A DNA stretch of 64,000 nt from Voacanga thouarsii (GCA_026120185.1 JANUWF010001059.1:1285001-1349000); one strand, 5' to 3'. Counted from the first letter of the stretch, positions 48,678 to 61,338 are shown. Program-made: numbers and translations. Notes: generated by a model from the sequence alone, not told the origin.

Positions 48678-49959
48678 ATGGAGGTAAATCAGCCCAACAA
48701 TGATGGTAACGATGGAGCTAACAAGTAGATTATGAATTACTTTGTAAAACCCACAATTTCAAGCACAGGATCTAGTATCACATGACCTAGGATAAAGGCC
48801 AACAATTTTGAGATAAAACCCAACGTAATTCTAATGATCCAGAATATGGTCCAATTTGATGGGTTAGCTGAGGAAGATCCCAATGCCCACCTTGTTAGCT
48901 TTCTAGAAATATGTGATACATTTAAAATGAATAGTATTTTTGAGGATGCCACCAAGCTAAGACTCTTCCCCTTTTTCTTAAGAGATCATTCAAAATCATG
49001 GTTAAAATCTTTGCCAACTGGATCTATTACAACTTAGAACGTGTTAGCTGAAAAATTCTTGGCCAAATATTTTCCACCAGCTAGAACTTCCAAACTTAAG
49101 ACTGACATTTTTGCTTTCCAACAATTAGAGGCCGAAAACCTGTATGAGTGTTGGGAAATGTTTAAAGAAATACTGAGAAAATGTCCTCACCATGGACTCG
49201 AGTTGTGAATGAAAATGCAGATCTTTCAAAGTGGGTTGAGCATTGCTACGAGGCAATTAGTTGATGCATTTGTTAGAGGCTCCATCAATTCCAAAACCCC
49301 AGAGGAGGTTTTTTATTTAATTGAAAATCTGGCTATGAATAACTATGCTTGGGGTAGTTCACGGTCTAGAGCTCGTGTACATGGAGTATACAAGGTGGAT
49401 GCAATGGCTGCATTAGAGGCAAAGGTGGAAGCACTCACCCAGAAAATGGATCAATTGGTAATGCCTCCTTCTCAAGGGCAGGTAATGAGTGTGAATTTTG
49501 TTTTTTGTAGCAAAGGGCATCCAAACCATGAGTGCCAAAATATGGGGTCTTCAGAAGAAGCATTGGAACAAGCGGCGTTTGTAGGTAATGGTCGGTAAGG
49601 TAATAATCCTTACAGTAATATTTACAACCTAGGTTGGAGGAATCACCCTAACTTTTCTTGGAATAATCAAAACTAACCTTGACACACTTCTTCAAACTTT
49701 GGGATGTGAAGGGCTCAACCAGCCGTACAACACCCCACCAACTAAACCATCCTTGGAGGAATTGGTCACTTAATTGGTAAGTGGAATGGAAACACGGTTC
49801 CAAGAAATTGATGCAACCACAAGAAACTTAGAGGTGTCCATGCACAACCTTGAAAGTCAAATTGGACAGTTAGCCAAACTCTTTGGTGATCATCAATTGA
49901 GATCACTTCCAAGTAACACAGAGACCAACCCACGGGACCAAGACCGTGAGAAACGATGA
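48678..49959 (+). pseudogene. Element D gag pseudogene (Athila-like, retrotrans_gag type)
   Basis: Frame 48678 begins MEVNQPNNDGND and continues through in-frame stops to 49598. Blocks typical of plant gypsy Gag follow: MVQFDGLAEEDPNAHLVSFLEICDTFK-type at 48845, LRLFPFFLRDHSKSWLKSLP at 48955, then FLAKYFPPARTSKLKTDI near 49052, and the middle FVRGSINSKTPEEVFYLIENLA. A degenerate zinc knuckle (FCSKGHPNHEC) is near 49503. The tail has NPYSNIYNLGWRNHPNFSW near 49605 and a coiled stretch (LEVSMHNLESQIGQLAKL) at 49818 in another frame, as in Athila Gag. At least four stops and a frameshift disable it. Confidence 0.85.
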
Positions 49960-51117
49960 TCTTGAACTGCTTTAGTGTTTGCTGAACAATCTTTTAAATT
50001 CTCGTCTGTTTTCATTTATTTGGCTATAAAACTATATACTTTTTATGATTTCGTGTTCCTTTTTCTTTGTTTCCATTAAATTCTAATTTAAAAAATATAT
50101 ATATTTTTAGATTTTTTGCCAAAGCTGACCTGGCGCCGGGCCCAACCCGTGGCCCGGGCATCGGGCTAGCACGGCTCGACAGTAAAGCGTGGACAGGATA
50201 GGCATAGCGCCAGGCCTATTCAACCGAAACACTCAAAACTGGCCTTCTTGGCCATTTTGGTCAAACTATTTTTCATCCCTCTCAAAATTTCTCTCAACCC
50301 ATCACCATATTTATTTTCAAAACACTACCAGATCCTTTTTATACCTCCAAAACATAAAATCCTCACTTTGTTCTTGAAAGTTTGAATCAAAACAAGGAAA
50401 AATCCAATATTTTCACCCAAAACCCATTTTCAATCATTCCATTGGAGGCATGATTTCTTCATACTTTTTCCATAGAATCATTGCCCATACATTCGAGATC
50501 ATTGTGGTATTAATTTTCTACACTTTCTTCGACTAAATTTTTTTTCAATGAATTTTAGGTAGTTTTCTATGCATTTTTTGGGCAAAAATTCTTGAATATT
50601 TTCTTATATAGGATTTGATTGTTAAGATTGCCTTCTTTAAGCTTTCATTGGCATGAGAATATTATTGATATTGCTTTATGATTAATGTTATTGATATTTT
50701 ACATCTTTCTGGAATTGAGCTTGCATTCTTTGTGAGTAATTTTTGGATAAAGGATACTTGTTCATGTTTCACGTAGCCTTACACTAATAAGCTTTGCATC
50801 GTAATATCAATGGTATGGCTAATTGAGCATTGTTATTCTAAGTTGAATATGGCTTCATTGAGCACTATTGAATATTGTGGATTTGATCAAGCTTGTTGAT
50901 ATTGTGTTTGGATTGGTATATGTCTATTTTTCTTGTAGGTTTGTAGGAGGAAGTTAAGTAGTGTTTATTGATTATCTTGTAGTGCTTTGTGTTGAGTTGG
51001 TGGTGGTGCGGAATGGTATTGTAATTGTGAGAATGTTGAGAGTTGAGCATTTGTTGTGAAGAGTGAGTTGAGAGCATCATATTTTTCTATTCTACCATCT
51101 TTCTTCATCCTTCCATC
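49960..51117 (+). other. Element D spacer between gag and ORF2
   Basis: No pol motif (protease DSG/DTG, RT YxDD, integrase HHCC) can be read in any plus frame of this 1.16-kb stretch. It starts with a GC-rich block (ctggcgccgggccc near 50131) and is otherwise AT-rich with short non-conserved frames. In an autonomous Athila element several kilobases of pol would sit here. Confidence 0.65.
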
Positions 51118-51567
51118 ATGTCTAGACAACCTAGAGGGTTAGCACCGGGGGCTAAGAAAGCTCGAGATGCATCTTCCTCTACACCTTCTTTCGAGCCTCT
51201 ACCTACCCAACCAATCTAATTTATAATCTTATGTGTCAAATTTGGTATGACAGGTACCAACAGAATAAGATTATAGTAGAAAAGCAATACAAGCCTTCTT
51301 TAGACAATTCCCTAGAGCTTTCCAATATGTTTCGGCGCTTGGGGTGCAAACCCATTATTAGAATGGAAAGTCCTTATTGTCCTGTGCACGTGAGAGAGTT
51401 TTATGCCAATATGCAGAATAAAAAGAAAAATACTCTCCAAATCATCTCCACCATGGTCAAAGGGATTCCCATTGAGTTTGACAGGGCTATACTAGCTAGA
51501 ATTTTGGGAGTCCTAGATGAGGGACAGTGGATAGCTGTGGAGCATAATAACCAAAAGATCATCTCTA
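51118..51567 (+). pseudogene. Element D ORF2, 5' part (plant transposon-protein domain-like)
   Basis: ATG at 51118 opens MSRQPRGLAPGAKKARDASS, a Pro/Ser-rich basic start, and stops near 51219. One frameshift earlier the body begins (frame 51231: MCQIWYDRYQQNKIIVEK). It contains CPVHVREFYANMQNK and then ISTMVKGIPIEFDRAILARILGV. This resembles the putative plant transposon protein domain found in the ORF downstream of pol in Athila-like elements, with its VREFYAN and VRGxxVxF...I...LG pattern. The reading is from memory of the family pattern, not a search. It is cut at 51567 by element E, with the target repeat ctcta. Its function is unknown; the env-like label used for such ORFs is not supported by any membrane segment here. 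Confidence 0.68.
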
Positions 51568-53599
51568 TAAGGGACAGAAAACAGAGGGCAGCATGCTTGA
51601 ATGGGAAAAAAAAACCAGAGAAAAAAAACCGCAAGCTTTAAAGGCCACACGAAAGCGTAAAAATCATACATTTGCTCGCTTTAAACCTACCAGGTTGAGT
51701 AGGAGTGGATTGAACGACAGGAATTACTTCGCCTTGCCCACTTGAAGAAGCTTCCGGTTGAAACCCCGCTAGCCTCCTACTTCGCCTTGTTTGCATGAAC
51801 GCCAAGCCTTTCAGCTCTCAGAATATACCTCCACCCAACCTCTAGTTGGTGAACATAATGGTGAAGAAGAACGGTCTCAAATCTCCTTGGTTCTCTTGCT
51901 ATTGATTAGCAAAGAAACAAGAACAAGAGGCTGCACAAAAACACTCACGAGAGGGAGAGAGAGCTTTGTGACTTTCGTGAGGCTAGAGAGAAAAGCTAGG
52001 GAAAAATTAGGGTTTTCTATCTACCAGAGTCTTGTTTATTGTTAGCCAAAACTAGGACTCAAATATCTGATAAACATATTCCCGGGATATCAAATTTCAA
52101 ACATCCGGATGTTATCCTGAGAATAAGTTTGGCTTAAACCCTAAACTCATCTGAACCGTATCTGGAAAAAACCCTACAGTCCAAGCTATTGGGCCAAAAT
52201 AATTTTATTATTTTTCTTAGACCCAAAAGGCCGAAAATAATAAACATTAATTATTTATTTCCTAGGCTTATATAAATAACCCAATAAATAATTAATGGGC
52301 CCAAATGAACCAAAATAATTAATCTTTAATTATTTATTTCTTGGGCTTATATAAATAACCCAATAAATAATTAAGCATTAATTATTTTTCCTAATTTAAG
52401 CCCAGGTTAATTTTCTAATTATTCATACTGGACATAGGCCCTGAATAATTAACTAACCAATTAAACTAGATAATTAATTTCTCCCAACTCCTATTTTTAT
52501 TTTATTTATTTATTTATTTTATTCCAATCTAATAATAAATTAGACATCCTGAATAAAATAAAATCCTCTTGAACTGAAACCAATTCCTCAACCCAAAATT
52601 AGTTAGGACTTATGGGCAATTCCGAGGACCAAAAAGACACATCGCCACAGCTGCTAAATGACCAAAATACCCCTGCTATATAAATACCTGTATTTTGCAT
52701 TTTAAATATTTCCTAATATCACCATAAGAAAATATTGACCCCAAGGACAATCCTGCATTAGCAAAGTCTTCGACCTACAGATGAAATGACTAAAATACTC
52801 CTCTACACATCGCCGTATATTTAGAGAGGAAGAAGGATACTAACACCCCTCTAAATGACATCTACCATCCTTAGGCTTCTAGTCCAATGATCCATGACTT
52901 CCTGGAGTGTTTCCGCTTTCCAAGGGAGCTATCCTAAAGCAAACATCCGAGTCATGTTTCCCAGGGCCCTGGACATTTCAGACCATTCGAACAACCACAA
53001 GGGGCAATATAGTGCAGAAACTATCTTGTATAAGTCTATCTTAACTAACTAGTTACATATACCCAATACACAAGTATATTGGTTCTACTATAGAACCTCA
53101 ACTATAGCATATCAAAGTATAAACTTCCAGCTTCGTCGGACCACCAACTCATACTCAAGTCGTAGACTACTAGTCCACGCTGTAGCGGTAGTAGTCTAGG
53201 TTTCTATCATATAGTACTTTTAGAAATCACTACTACAGGTCTTGTCCTACGTATTCGAAATACGCTTATGTCATGAAGTGAGTGAACTACTCACTGGCTA
53301 AAGGTAAGTCATTCTCCATTTGGAATTCATAACATAATAACCCAAACACGATGAGATTCCCAGTCTCATCAACAGGTTAAGAACAAATGTTTATGTGTTA
53401 AATAACCCGTGATCCATACCTTACTGTGAAAGACCACCATTCACATGGATCAATTATTTAAACACAATGGGTCTATTCCAAACGAAAATTGTTCACAAAC
53501 AAAAAGTAAATTCAAAAACACTTTCTGAAAATAAATTTTTTAATTAAAATATTCGATTTTACATCAGAAACCTAGTCAAAGAGGGCATACAATCCAACA
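51568..53599 (-). repeat. Element E left LTR (3' LTR)
   Basis: The plus strand begins TAAGGGACAG, where the right copy has TGAGGGACAG (a G-to-A change at the terminus), and ends AATCCAACA. It matches 59303-61338 throughout. Confidence 0.96.
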
Positions 53600-53610
53600 A
53601 TCTCCCACTT
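53600..53610 (-). other. Element E polypurine tract
   Basis: AAGTGGGAGAT on the minus strand directly precedes the 3' LTR start TGTTGGATTG. Confidence 0.9.
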
Positions 53611-53629
53611 GCACTCTAAGACTAGGTAA

Positions 53630-55200
53630 GTCCATAGGTGCCTACCCCTATGGCATCTAAGTGTCTCTTGAAGACTCTTTCAGCTAAAGGCTTGGTGAAT
53701 GGATCTGCTAGATTGTTTTCTGAGGTAATATGTTCCAGCACGACTTCCCGTCTCTGGATGAAATCTCAGATCAGGTGGTACTTCCTCTCGATGTGTTTCC
53801 CCTTCTTGTGGTTTCGAAGTTCCTTAGATTGCGATACTGCTCCAGTATTATCGCAATACATCACAATCGGCCTGTCCATATATGGTACGACTCCAAGTTC
53901 TGAAAGGAACTTCCGGAGCCAAACTATTTCCTTGGATGCCTCCGAAGCTGCCACATACTCAGCTTCCATGGTTGAGTCAGCAATACAAGACTGCTTGATA
54001 CTCCTACATGAAATTGCTCCTCCAGATAAGGTGAAGACATATCCACTAGTAGATTTTCTCTCATCCTTATCCGCCTGGAAGTCTGAGTCTGTGTATCCTG
54101 TAGGAACCAAATCATCAGTCCTGTAAACCAGCATATAATCTCTCGTTCCCTTGAGGTACTTGAGAATATGCTTTACAGCTTGTCAATGAATCTCCCCTGA
54201 GTTTGACTGATATCTGCTAACTAAGCCCACGACAAAGCAGATATCTGGCCTAGTACACAGCATGGCATACATGAGACTTCCCACAGCCGAAGCGTTGGGA
54301 ATCCTACTCATTTTGTCATTTTCTTCTTGAGACTTAGGACAGTCCTTTGAAGAAAATGACAACCCATGTCTGCAAAGGATTATAGCTCCCTTGCATGAGT
54401 CTATGCTGTACTAGGCCAGCATCTTGTCAATGTATGTTGCTTGGAATAACCCTAACATTCTCTGCTTCCTATTTCTAAGAAGCCTAATCCTGAAAATGTA
54501 GCTGGCTTCTCCTAAGTCCTTCATACTAAATTGACTAGACAGCCAAACCTTTGTAGACGACAATGTCCCTACATCATTTCCAATGGGTAGAATGTCACCC
54601 ACATACAGGACAAGAAAAACCACATTAATGCCTTCAAGTTTCCTGTACACGCATGGTTCATCTTCGTTTTGAATAAACCATAAGACTTTTCATCAAAATG
54701 AATGTTCCATGCTCTCGATGCCTGCTTAAGTCCATAAATGGACTTCTTAAGCTTGCAAACCGTATGTTCCTGGCCTTCAGCAATGGAGCCTTCTGGTTGG
54801 GACATATAGATGTCTTCGCTAAGATGGCCATTTAAGAATGCCATCTTGACATCCATTTGCCATATCTCGTAGTCATAGTGACATGCGATGGCAAGGAGGA
54901 TGTGGATGGATTTAAGCATGGATACCGGGGAAAAGGTTTCCTCATAGTCGATACCCTCTTTCTGAGTATACCCTTTCGCCACAAGCCTAGCTTTGAAGGT
55001 TTCCACATTCCCATCCGCTCCCCTCTTTCTCTTGTACACCCACTTGCACCGAATGGGTTTTATCCCTTCAGGTGAAGCTACAAGATCCCAAATCTGATTG
55101 AGGTACATAGACTCAATCTCGGCTTTCATTGCCTCATGCCACAGATTTGCATCGGCATCAGCAATAGCCTCCTTGTATCTAGTGGGGTCTTGTTCCTGAT
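53630..55200 (-). pseudogene. Element E RT and RNase H (broken, YVGD active site)
   Basis: RT starts near 55189 (DPTRYKEAIADADANLWHEA) and reads WVYKRKRGADG, RLVAKGYTQKEGIDYEETFSPV, WQMDVKMAFLNGHLSED and LKKSIYGLKQASRAWN to about 54700, where the frame shifts. The next frame (54650-54411) has FLVLYVGDILPIGND. The conserved YVDD is YVGD at 54605-54594, so the first catalytic Asp of the pair is Gly. A stop at 54411 is followed by TRPDICFVV and then RNase H at 54134-53766: YTDSDFQADKDERKSTSGY, SCIADSTMEAEYVAASEA, MYCDNTGAV, followed by a stop and the last ADPFTKPL-like block. RNase H acidic residues look intact. The polymerase should be dead. Confidence 0.92.
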
Positions 55201-56562
55201 GGTCAGAGACCAGCTCAAAAGCTTCTCCAGTCCATCTATCCGGAACCCTAGACACTCTCCCACTACGACGAGGCTCCATTTGCACAAGCTCTTGATGCTG
55301 TGCCTCTTCTTGTTCCACAATTGGTTCAGAAGAAGTTGATTCCGTAGATAACTTCTCCTCAAGTTCCAACCTTGTTGAAACTTTAGTGGAAGTACTTTGA
55401 TCATCTTCCAAGTATCTAGCATTGGTACTGACTAGTACCTTTTGCTCCTTAGGATGATAAAAGTAACCTCCTTTTGTCCCTTTTGGATAGCCAACAAAAT
55501 AGCATAATTTTGATCTTGGTTCCAACTTGTCTCCCTTGATTAGTACATAAGCTGGACAACCCCAAATCTTGAGATGATTTAGACTTAGCTTACGCCTAGT
55601 CCACATCTCATAGGGAGTCCTAGGTACTGACTTGGAAGGCACCAAGTTCAGAATATATGCGTTGTCTCCAGGGTATATCCCCAAAAGGACACCGGAAGAA
55701 TAGCATGAGACATCATCCTTCGGACCATTTCCATCAATGTCCTGTTCCTTCTCTCAGCTACTCCGTTATGCTGGGGTGTTCCCGGCTCAGAGAGTTGGGA
55801 TACTATCCCATGATGTACCATGTAATCCTTGAATTCACCCAGGAGGTACTCTCCACCACGATCTGATCGTAGGGTTTTGATTAATTTACCTGTCCGACGC
55901 TCCACTTCAGTCTTAAACTCCTTGAACTTGTCAAAAGAGTCAGACTTGCGTCTAATTAGGTAAATGTAACCATACCTCGTACAATCATCCGTGAAAGTGA
56001 TGAAGTACTCAAAACCTCCTCTAGTTGGTGTAGACAATGGACCACACACATCAGTGTGAACAAGACTCAACACCTCATTGGCTCTATCCGGCTTTGGTGT
56101 AAATGACCTTTTGGTCATCTTTCCCATCAGGCAGGATTCACACTGAGGCCAACTTCCCAATCTCAATGAGCCCAAAGGCCCATCATGAATTAGCCTCTGA
56201 ATCCTGGTTGAGTTAATATGACCCAACCTTAGATGCCAAAGGTATGAATCATTGATATTGGTCTTTCTCTTCTTAGTTAAAGGTTCAGACTGAGCGTTAT
56301 TTGATTGGTTGTTAATAGGGTTTAAAAAGAACAAATTTCCATACATGTGCCTAGTACATAAAATTTCTCCATCTCTACTGATAGAAATACCAGAATGGAA
56401 AGATACAGAATATCCTTGATTAATAAGTTTTGCAACTGAAATCAAATTCTGACGAAAACCAGGTACATATAAAATATCTTTTAAAACCACTATCTTATTA
56501 CAATAAAAAATAAGATCCAGCTCTCCTACTGCAAGGGCCCAGACTTGTGCTCCATTACCCAC
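55201..56562 (-). pseudogene. Element E integrase (one frameshift, DDE residues present)
   Basis: Frame 56562-55648 holds the pre-integrase part (ALAVGELDLIFYCN, VPGFRQNLISVAKL), the zinc region (YLWHLRLGHINSTRIQRL, CESCLMGK) and the catalytic core. The acidic residues appear as LVHTDVCGP, LRSDRGGEYL and NGVAERRNRTLMEM. Near 55660 the frame shifts into 55684-54569, which continues with NAYILNLVPSKSVPRTPYEMW, IWGCPAYVL, CYFVGYPKGTKGGYFY and a Ser/Glu-rich linker to RT at about 55200. Core residues are unchanged; the single shift breaks the polyprotein. Neighbours in order are protease (right) and RT (left), as in all copia elements. Confidence 0.92.
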
Positions 56563-57512
56563 TCGAAGCCCATGTTCGCCTTCTTGAGTCTTCTTATCTT
56601 TCTAAACCCCTACAAGGAGTTACAGAAATGATCAGTGGCTCCTGAATTAACAATCCAAGTGGAAATTGATCCTACCATTGATATGGACTCTAGATAGAAA
56701 ACATTACCTGTGGGGTTTTTCTTGGCTTGAAGATCTGGACACTCATTTTTTGAGTGTCCCTTTTTCCCACATTTGAAGCACTTGCCCTTTGGTTTGTCCT
56801 TGGGCTGGTTCTTGGGCTGGGCTGCTGCATTCCCCTTCTTCCTCTTGAACTTTCTGGGTTTAGGCCCAGTTCTTGAGGAAGAAGCCTTAGCAATCATGGC
56901 CTTTGACTGTGGCTTCATGACCTTCTCCGCTATTTGGAGCTCCTTCATCAATTCAGTTAAACTTATGCTCAATTTGTTCATGTTATAGTTCAACTTGAAC
57001 TGAGTGAAGGAGCCCAGTAGAGATTCGAGAACCATGTCCACTTGGCTCTCAGGGTCAATGATAGCCCTTAAGATTTCCGCTTCCTCGAAAGTAGCAATCA
57101 TCTTGAGCATATGCTCTCGGACTGATGCTCCCTCAGTCATCTTAGTATTTGTAATAGTTCGAAGAGCCTCCTGCCTTGCGGGCCAGCTCTTGTCCGCGGA
57201 CATAGTAGCCAATGATTGACTGATGTCATATGCAGAAGCTTTGTGCTCATGTTTTGACTGGAGCACATTAGACATGGAGGTTAACATATAGCAACGTGCC
57301 ATTTCGTCAGCCTTCTTCCACGCTTTCTCAGCCTCTCGCTCTTTGGCGATGGAACCTTCCCCGATAACAGGGCAGGTCTCGTAAAGGACATACTTATACT
57401 TTTCAGCTGTAAGTATTATGTCCAGGTTCCTTTTCCAGTCCACATAGTTTGGACCCGTTAACTTATTCTCCCTGAGAATAACGGCCAATGGACTTAAAGA
57501 ACCTCCTACCAT
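56563..57512 (-). pseudogene. Element E gag and protease start (protease Asp replaced by Asn)
   Basis: I chose Met at 57512 (MVGGSLSPLAVILREN), because the 14 residues upstream in the open frame are not family-like. Gag reads NKLTGPNYVDWKRNLDIIL, ARCYMLTSMSNVLQSKHE and LLGSFTQFKLNYNMNK. A basic stretch follows, then a perfect CCHC knuckle CFKCGKKGHSKNEC at 56780-56739. The protease motif near 56655-56630 reads WIVNSGATDHF: the Asp of DSGA is Asn (codon at 56648-56646), so the protease should be inactive. A TAG stop follows at about 56611, and a one-base shift near 56590 leads to the integrase frame. Gag itself (about 290 residues) is uninterrupted and could still be made. Confidence 0.92.
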
Positions 57513-59285
57513 TTCTGAAAATAAAAAAAGAAAGAATTTAGTTTGTGAAAACAAAATAAAATTTGTGCACTGAAAATAATTTAGCTCTTAGGAAAACTGA
57601 CATAGCTTCTTAGGAAGATTAACAGTTCCCTAAGCTAAGTTTATTAACCACCACAAATTAATTTCCCTTATAGGTAATGATCTAGAGGATAACTCCATTG
57701 TGGGATGGCCGTTTCCTCTCATTTTCTATGGACATACCTCGCACTATAACCTCCAACGTTGGCTGGCCGATCATAGTACGTGCCCCGGGTTATTAATTAC
57801 ATTCTTCCATTAGATCTAGATCCTTGTGGTATCCCCATCCTATACGGGTTCACTCCTAGGGTGACGCGAGGGGACCCGCGATCTCTAATGAGGACCGTGA
57901 TGGAAGCCGTGGGGCCGTTGGAACCCCTCTCCTACTTAGTCTTTTAAAATAAAGGTTTTTCTGAAAAATATCCTTTTGAAATTTCCATTAAGTTTTTCCT
58001 TAACTCAAAAAATAAAATATCCAAGTCTATTAAAATCTCTATATCAAGGCTTATATCCTTTGAGAGATTTCTCCATGGACTAATTTTATTTAAGTTAAAA
58101 CTTAATGATTTCAAAAATTTTCCAATTAAAACTTTCTAGAGACTTTGGTCTCAAGTTTATTTGACAAAATAATTTTTCTAGTGTAAAATAAAACAAAATG
58201 GCTCTCTATTTTAATTTACAAAAATATCTAAATCCAATATATTTTCTATGTCAAGGATTAAATCCTTTGAGAAAATATTCAAGGATTAATTTTTGTACAA
58301 ATTAAAATAACCATTTAATTTTTGAAGAAAAATTTTTTTCTTGTAAAAAATGTTCCCAAAAACTTTGGTCTTTGAGAAAAAGCACACATAGGTACACAAA
58401 AAATAGCATGCTCGAAAATAGTAAACGTTTTCATGCTTTTCTATTTTTTAAACCTAAGTGTCCAAATAATAGAATTAAACACATTAATTAATTAATTAAT
58501 GATCTTGTTTAATCCTAAAATCCCTTACTAATATTTTTCTTGCAAATATATTCCAAGAATATAAAATATTGCAAAAATATTAACTTCGCATGGTATGGGA
58601 CCCAAAACGAAAAAGAAAAAAATAAAAAAATTGCAAAAAAATAGCTAGCGGTCTACTACACCGGATGCACCGGATCTAGGCCCATTCGGCCAGCGGTGCA
58701 CCGGATCAGAATCCTCAACAACCCGCAAACGCTGCCCGCCCGCCCGAGAACCCGCAACCCGCTCCGTCTACCCGCTCGCGTGCGCCCGCATTTGCATGTC
58801 CGGGGCCCCTCAGACCCGCGCGCTAACCCGGAAGCTATTGCAATTGAATTGCCACATTTCAAATGCATTCAGCTTGGATTTCACGGAAATGGCTCGGCTT
58901 ACGCGGCTCGCGGACAGTAGCTCGTGACACAATTTCGGGAGCGCTCGACTGCGGCTCGTGAACAGTTATCTTCTTCGCTATTTTCTTCTTCCGCTCGAAA
59001 GTTGCAGAGACTCTTCTTTTTCATATTTTGCTCATTTCTTTGGATTCTTTGGACATTTTTACTTACAAAAACTCATCCAAAACAAAAACACAACCACCTA
59101 TACCCATTTAAATTGGGTTTACACGATCAAACATCAAAGCCAAAAAATTTTACAGAGATACCTATGCTTCAATGGTGAAGCTCACAGTCATCCTATCCCA
59201 TACCAAAACAGCGAAGGATTACAGGTATAATCATCTTCTCCATTTTTATTAACTACCATGCTCCCTATATTGATCAAAGAACCAT
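57513..59285 (-). other. Element E untranslated leader
   Basis: About 1.77 kb between gag and PBS with no conserved coding. The inner part 57892-59275 matches element A's leader at 23490-24812. A GC-rich block at 58680-58930 contrasts with AT-rich flanks; short frames there are not shared with A. Confidence 0.8.
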
Positions 59286-59299
59286 TGGCTCTGATACCA
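59286..59299 (-). other. Element E primer binding site
   Basis: TGGTATCAGAGCCA on the minus strand, three bases from the LTR end. It is complementary to initiator tRNA-Met as in other copia elements. Confidence 0.93.
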
Positions 59300-59302
59300 T
59301 AT

Positions 59303-61338
59303 TGAGGGACAGAAAATAGAGGGCAGCATGCTTGAACGGGAAAAAAAAACCAGAGAAAAAAAACCGCAAGCCTTAAAGGCCATACAGAAGCGTAAAGATC
59401 ATACCTTTGCGCACTTTAAACCTACTAGGTTGAGTAGGAGTGGATTGAACGATAGGAATCGCTTCACCTTGCCCACTTGAAGAAGCTTCCAGTTGAAAAC
59501 CCGCTAGCATCCTACTTTGCCTTGTTTGCATGAACGCCAAGCCTTTCAGCTCTCAGAATATACCTCCGCCCAACCTCTAGTCGGTGAACACAATGGTGAA
59601 GAAGAACGGTCTCAAATCTCCTTGGTTCTCTTGCTATTGATTAGCAAAGAAACAAAAATAAGAGGCTGCACAAAAACACTCACGAGAGGGAGAGAGAGCT
59701 TTGTGACTTTCATAAGGCTAGAGAGAAAAGCTAGGGAAAAATTAGGGTTTTCTATCTACCAGAGTCTTGTTTATTGTTAGCCAAAACTAGGACTCAAATA
59801 TCTGATAAACATATCCCCGGGATATCAAATTTCAAACATCCGGATGTTATCCTGAGAATAAGTTTGGCTTAAACCCTAAACTCATCTGAACCGTATCTGG
59901 AAAAAACCCTACAGTCCAAGCTATTGGGCCAAAATAATTTTATTATTTTTCTTGGACCCAAAAGGCCCAAAATAATAAACATTAATTATTTATTTCCTGG
60001 ACTTATATAAATAACCTAATAAATAATTAATGAGCCCAAATGAACCAAAATAATTAATCTTTAATTATTTATTTCTTGGGCTTATATAAATAGTTAATCA
60101 TTAATTATTTTTCCTAATTTAAGCCCAGGTTAATTTTCTAATTATTCATACTGGACATAGGCCCTGAATAATTAACTAACCAATTAAACTAGATAATTAA
60201 TTTCTCTCAACTCCTATTTTTATTATTTTTATTTATTTATTTTATTTCAATCTAATAATAAATTAGACATCCTGAATAAAATAAAATAAAATAAAATAAA
60301 ATCTTCTTGAACTGAGACCAATTCCTCAACCCAAAATTCGTTAGGACTTATGGGCTATTCCGAGGACCAAAAAAATACATCCCATTGGCTGCTAAAATGA
60401 CCAAAATACCCCTGCTATATAAATAGCTGTATTTTGCATTTTAAATATTTTCTAATATCACCATAAGGAAATATTGACCCTAAGGACAATGCTGCATTAG
60501 CAAAGTCTCTGACCTACAGGTGAAATAACTAAAATACCCCTCTACACATCGCCGTATATTTAGAGAAGAAGAAGTGTACTAACACCCCTCTAAATGACAT
60601 CTACCATCCTTAGGCTTCTAGTCCAATGATCCATGACTTCCTGGAGTGTTTTCGCTTTCCAAGGGAGCTACCCTAAGGCAAACATCCGAGTCATGTTTCC
60701 CAGGGCCCTGGACATTTCAGACCATTTGGACAACCACAAGGAGCGATATAGTGCAGAAACTATCTTGTACAAGTCTGTCTTAACTAACTAGTTACATATA
60801 CCCAATACACAAGTATATTAGTTCTACTATAGAACCTCAACTATAGCATATCAAAGCATATGCTTCCAGCTTCGTCAGACCACCAACTCATACTCAAGTC
60901 ATAGAGTACTAGTCTATGCTGTAGCGGTAGTAGTTTAGGTTTCTATCATATAGTACTTTTAGAAATCACTACTACAGGTCCTGTTCTACGTATTCGAAAT
61001 ATGCTTATGTCATGAAGTGATTGGACTACTCACTAGCTAAAGGTAAGTCATTCCCCATTTGGAATTCATAACATAATAACCTAAACATGATGAGATTCCC
61101 AGTCTCATTAATAGGTTAAGAACAAATGTTTATGTGTTCAATAACCCGTGATCTATACCTTACTGTGAAAGACCATAATTCACATGGATCACTTATTTAA
61201 ACACAATGGATCTGTTCTAAACGAAAATTGTGCACAAACAAAAAGTAAATTCACAAACACTTTCTAAAAATAAATTCTTTTATTAAAATAATCGATTTTA
61301 CACAAGAAACCTAGTCTAAGAGGGCATACAATCCAACA
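59303..61338 (-). repeat. Element E right LTR (5' LTR)
   Basis: The plus strand begins TGAGGGACAG and ends AATCCAACA, followed by TSD ctcta at 61339-61343. A short deletion relative to the left copy lies near 60091 and an (AAAAT)n expansion near 60278-60302. Confidence 0.96.

Larger units (their letters stand above)
51568..61338 (-). mobile_element. Element E: near-complete minus-strand Ty1/copia element, TSD ctcta
   Basis: It has 2032- and 2036-bp LTRs, a polypurine tract, pol and gag (53630-57512), a 1.77-kb leader and a tRNA-Met type PBS. It is flanked by the perfect repeat ctcta at 51563-51567 and 61339-61343. At 9771 bp it is the only complete LTR-to-LTR copy in the inner nest. Its LTRs differ at only a few positions per hundred, so it is the youngest dateable insertion. 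Coding is broken by stops and frameshifts, and both protease and RT active sites are changed. It split element D's ORF2. Confidence 0.96.

Noticed and set aside
58656..58920. GC-rich frames on both strands resembling an exon
   Set aside because: They lie in element E's leader. Element A's leader has no equivalent frame and there are no splice signals.
51791..59780. Pair of nearly identical 84-87-residue frames (51791-52045 and 59517-59780)
   Set aside because: They are the same position in the two LTRs of element E, so duplication reflects the LTR pair and not a conserved gene.
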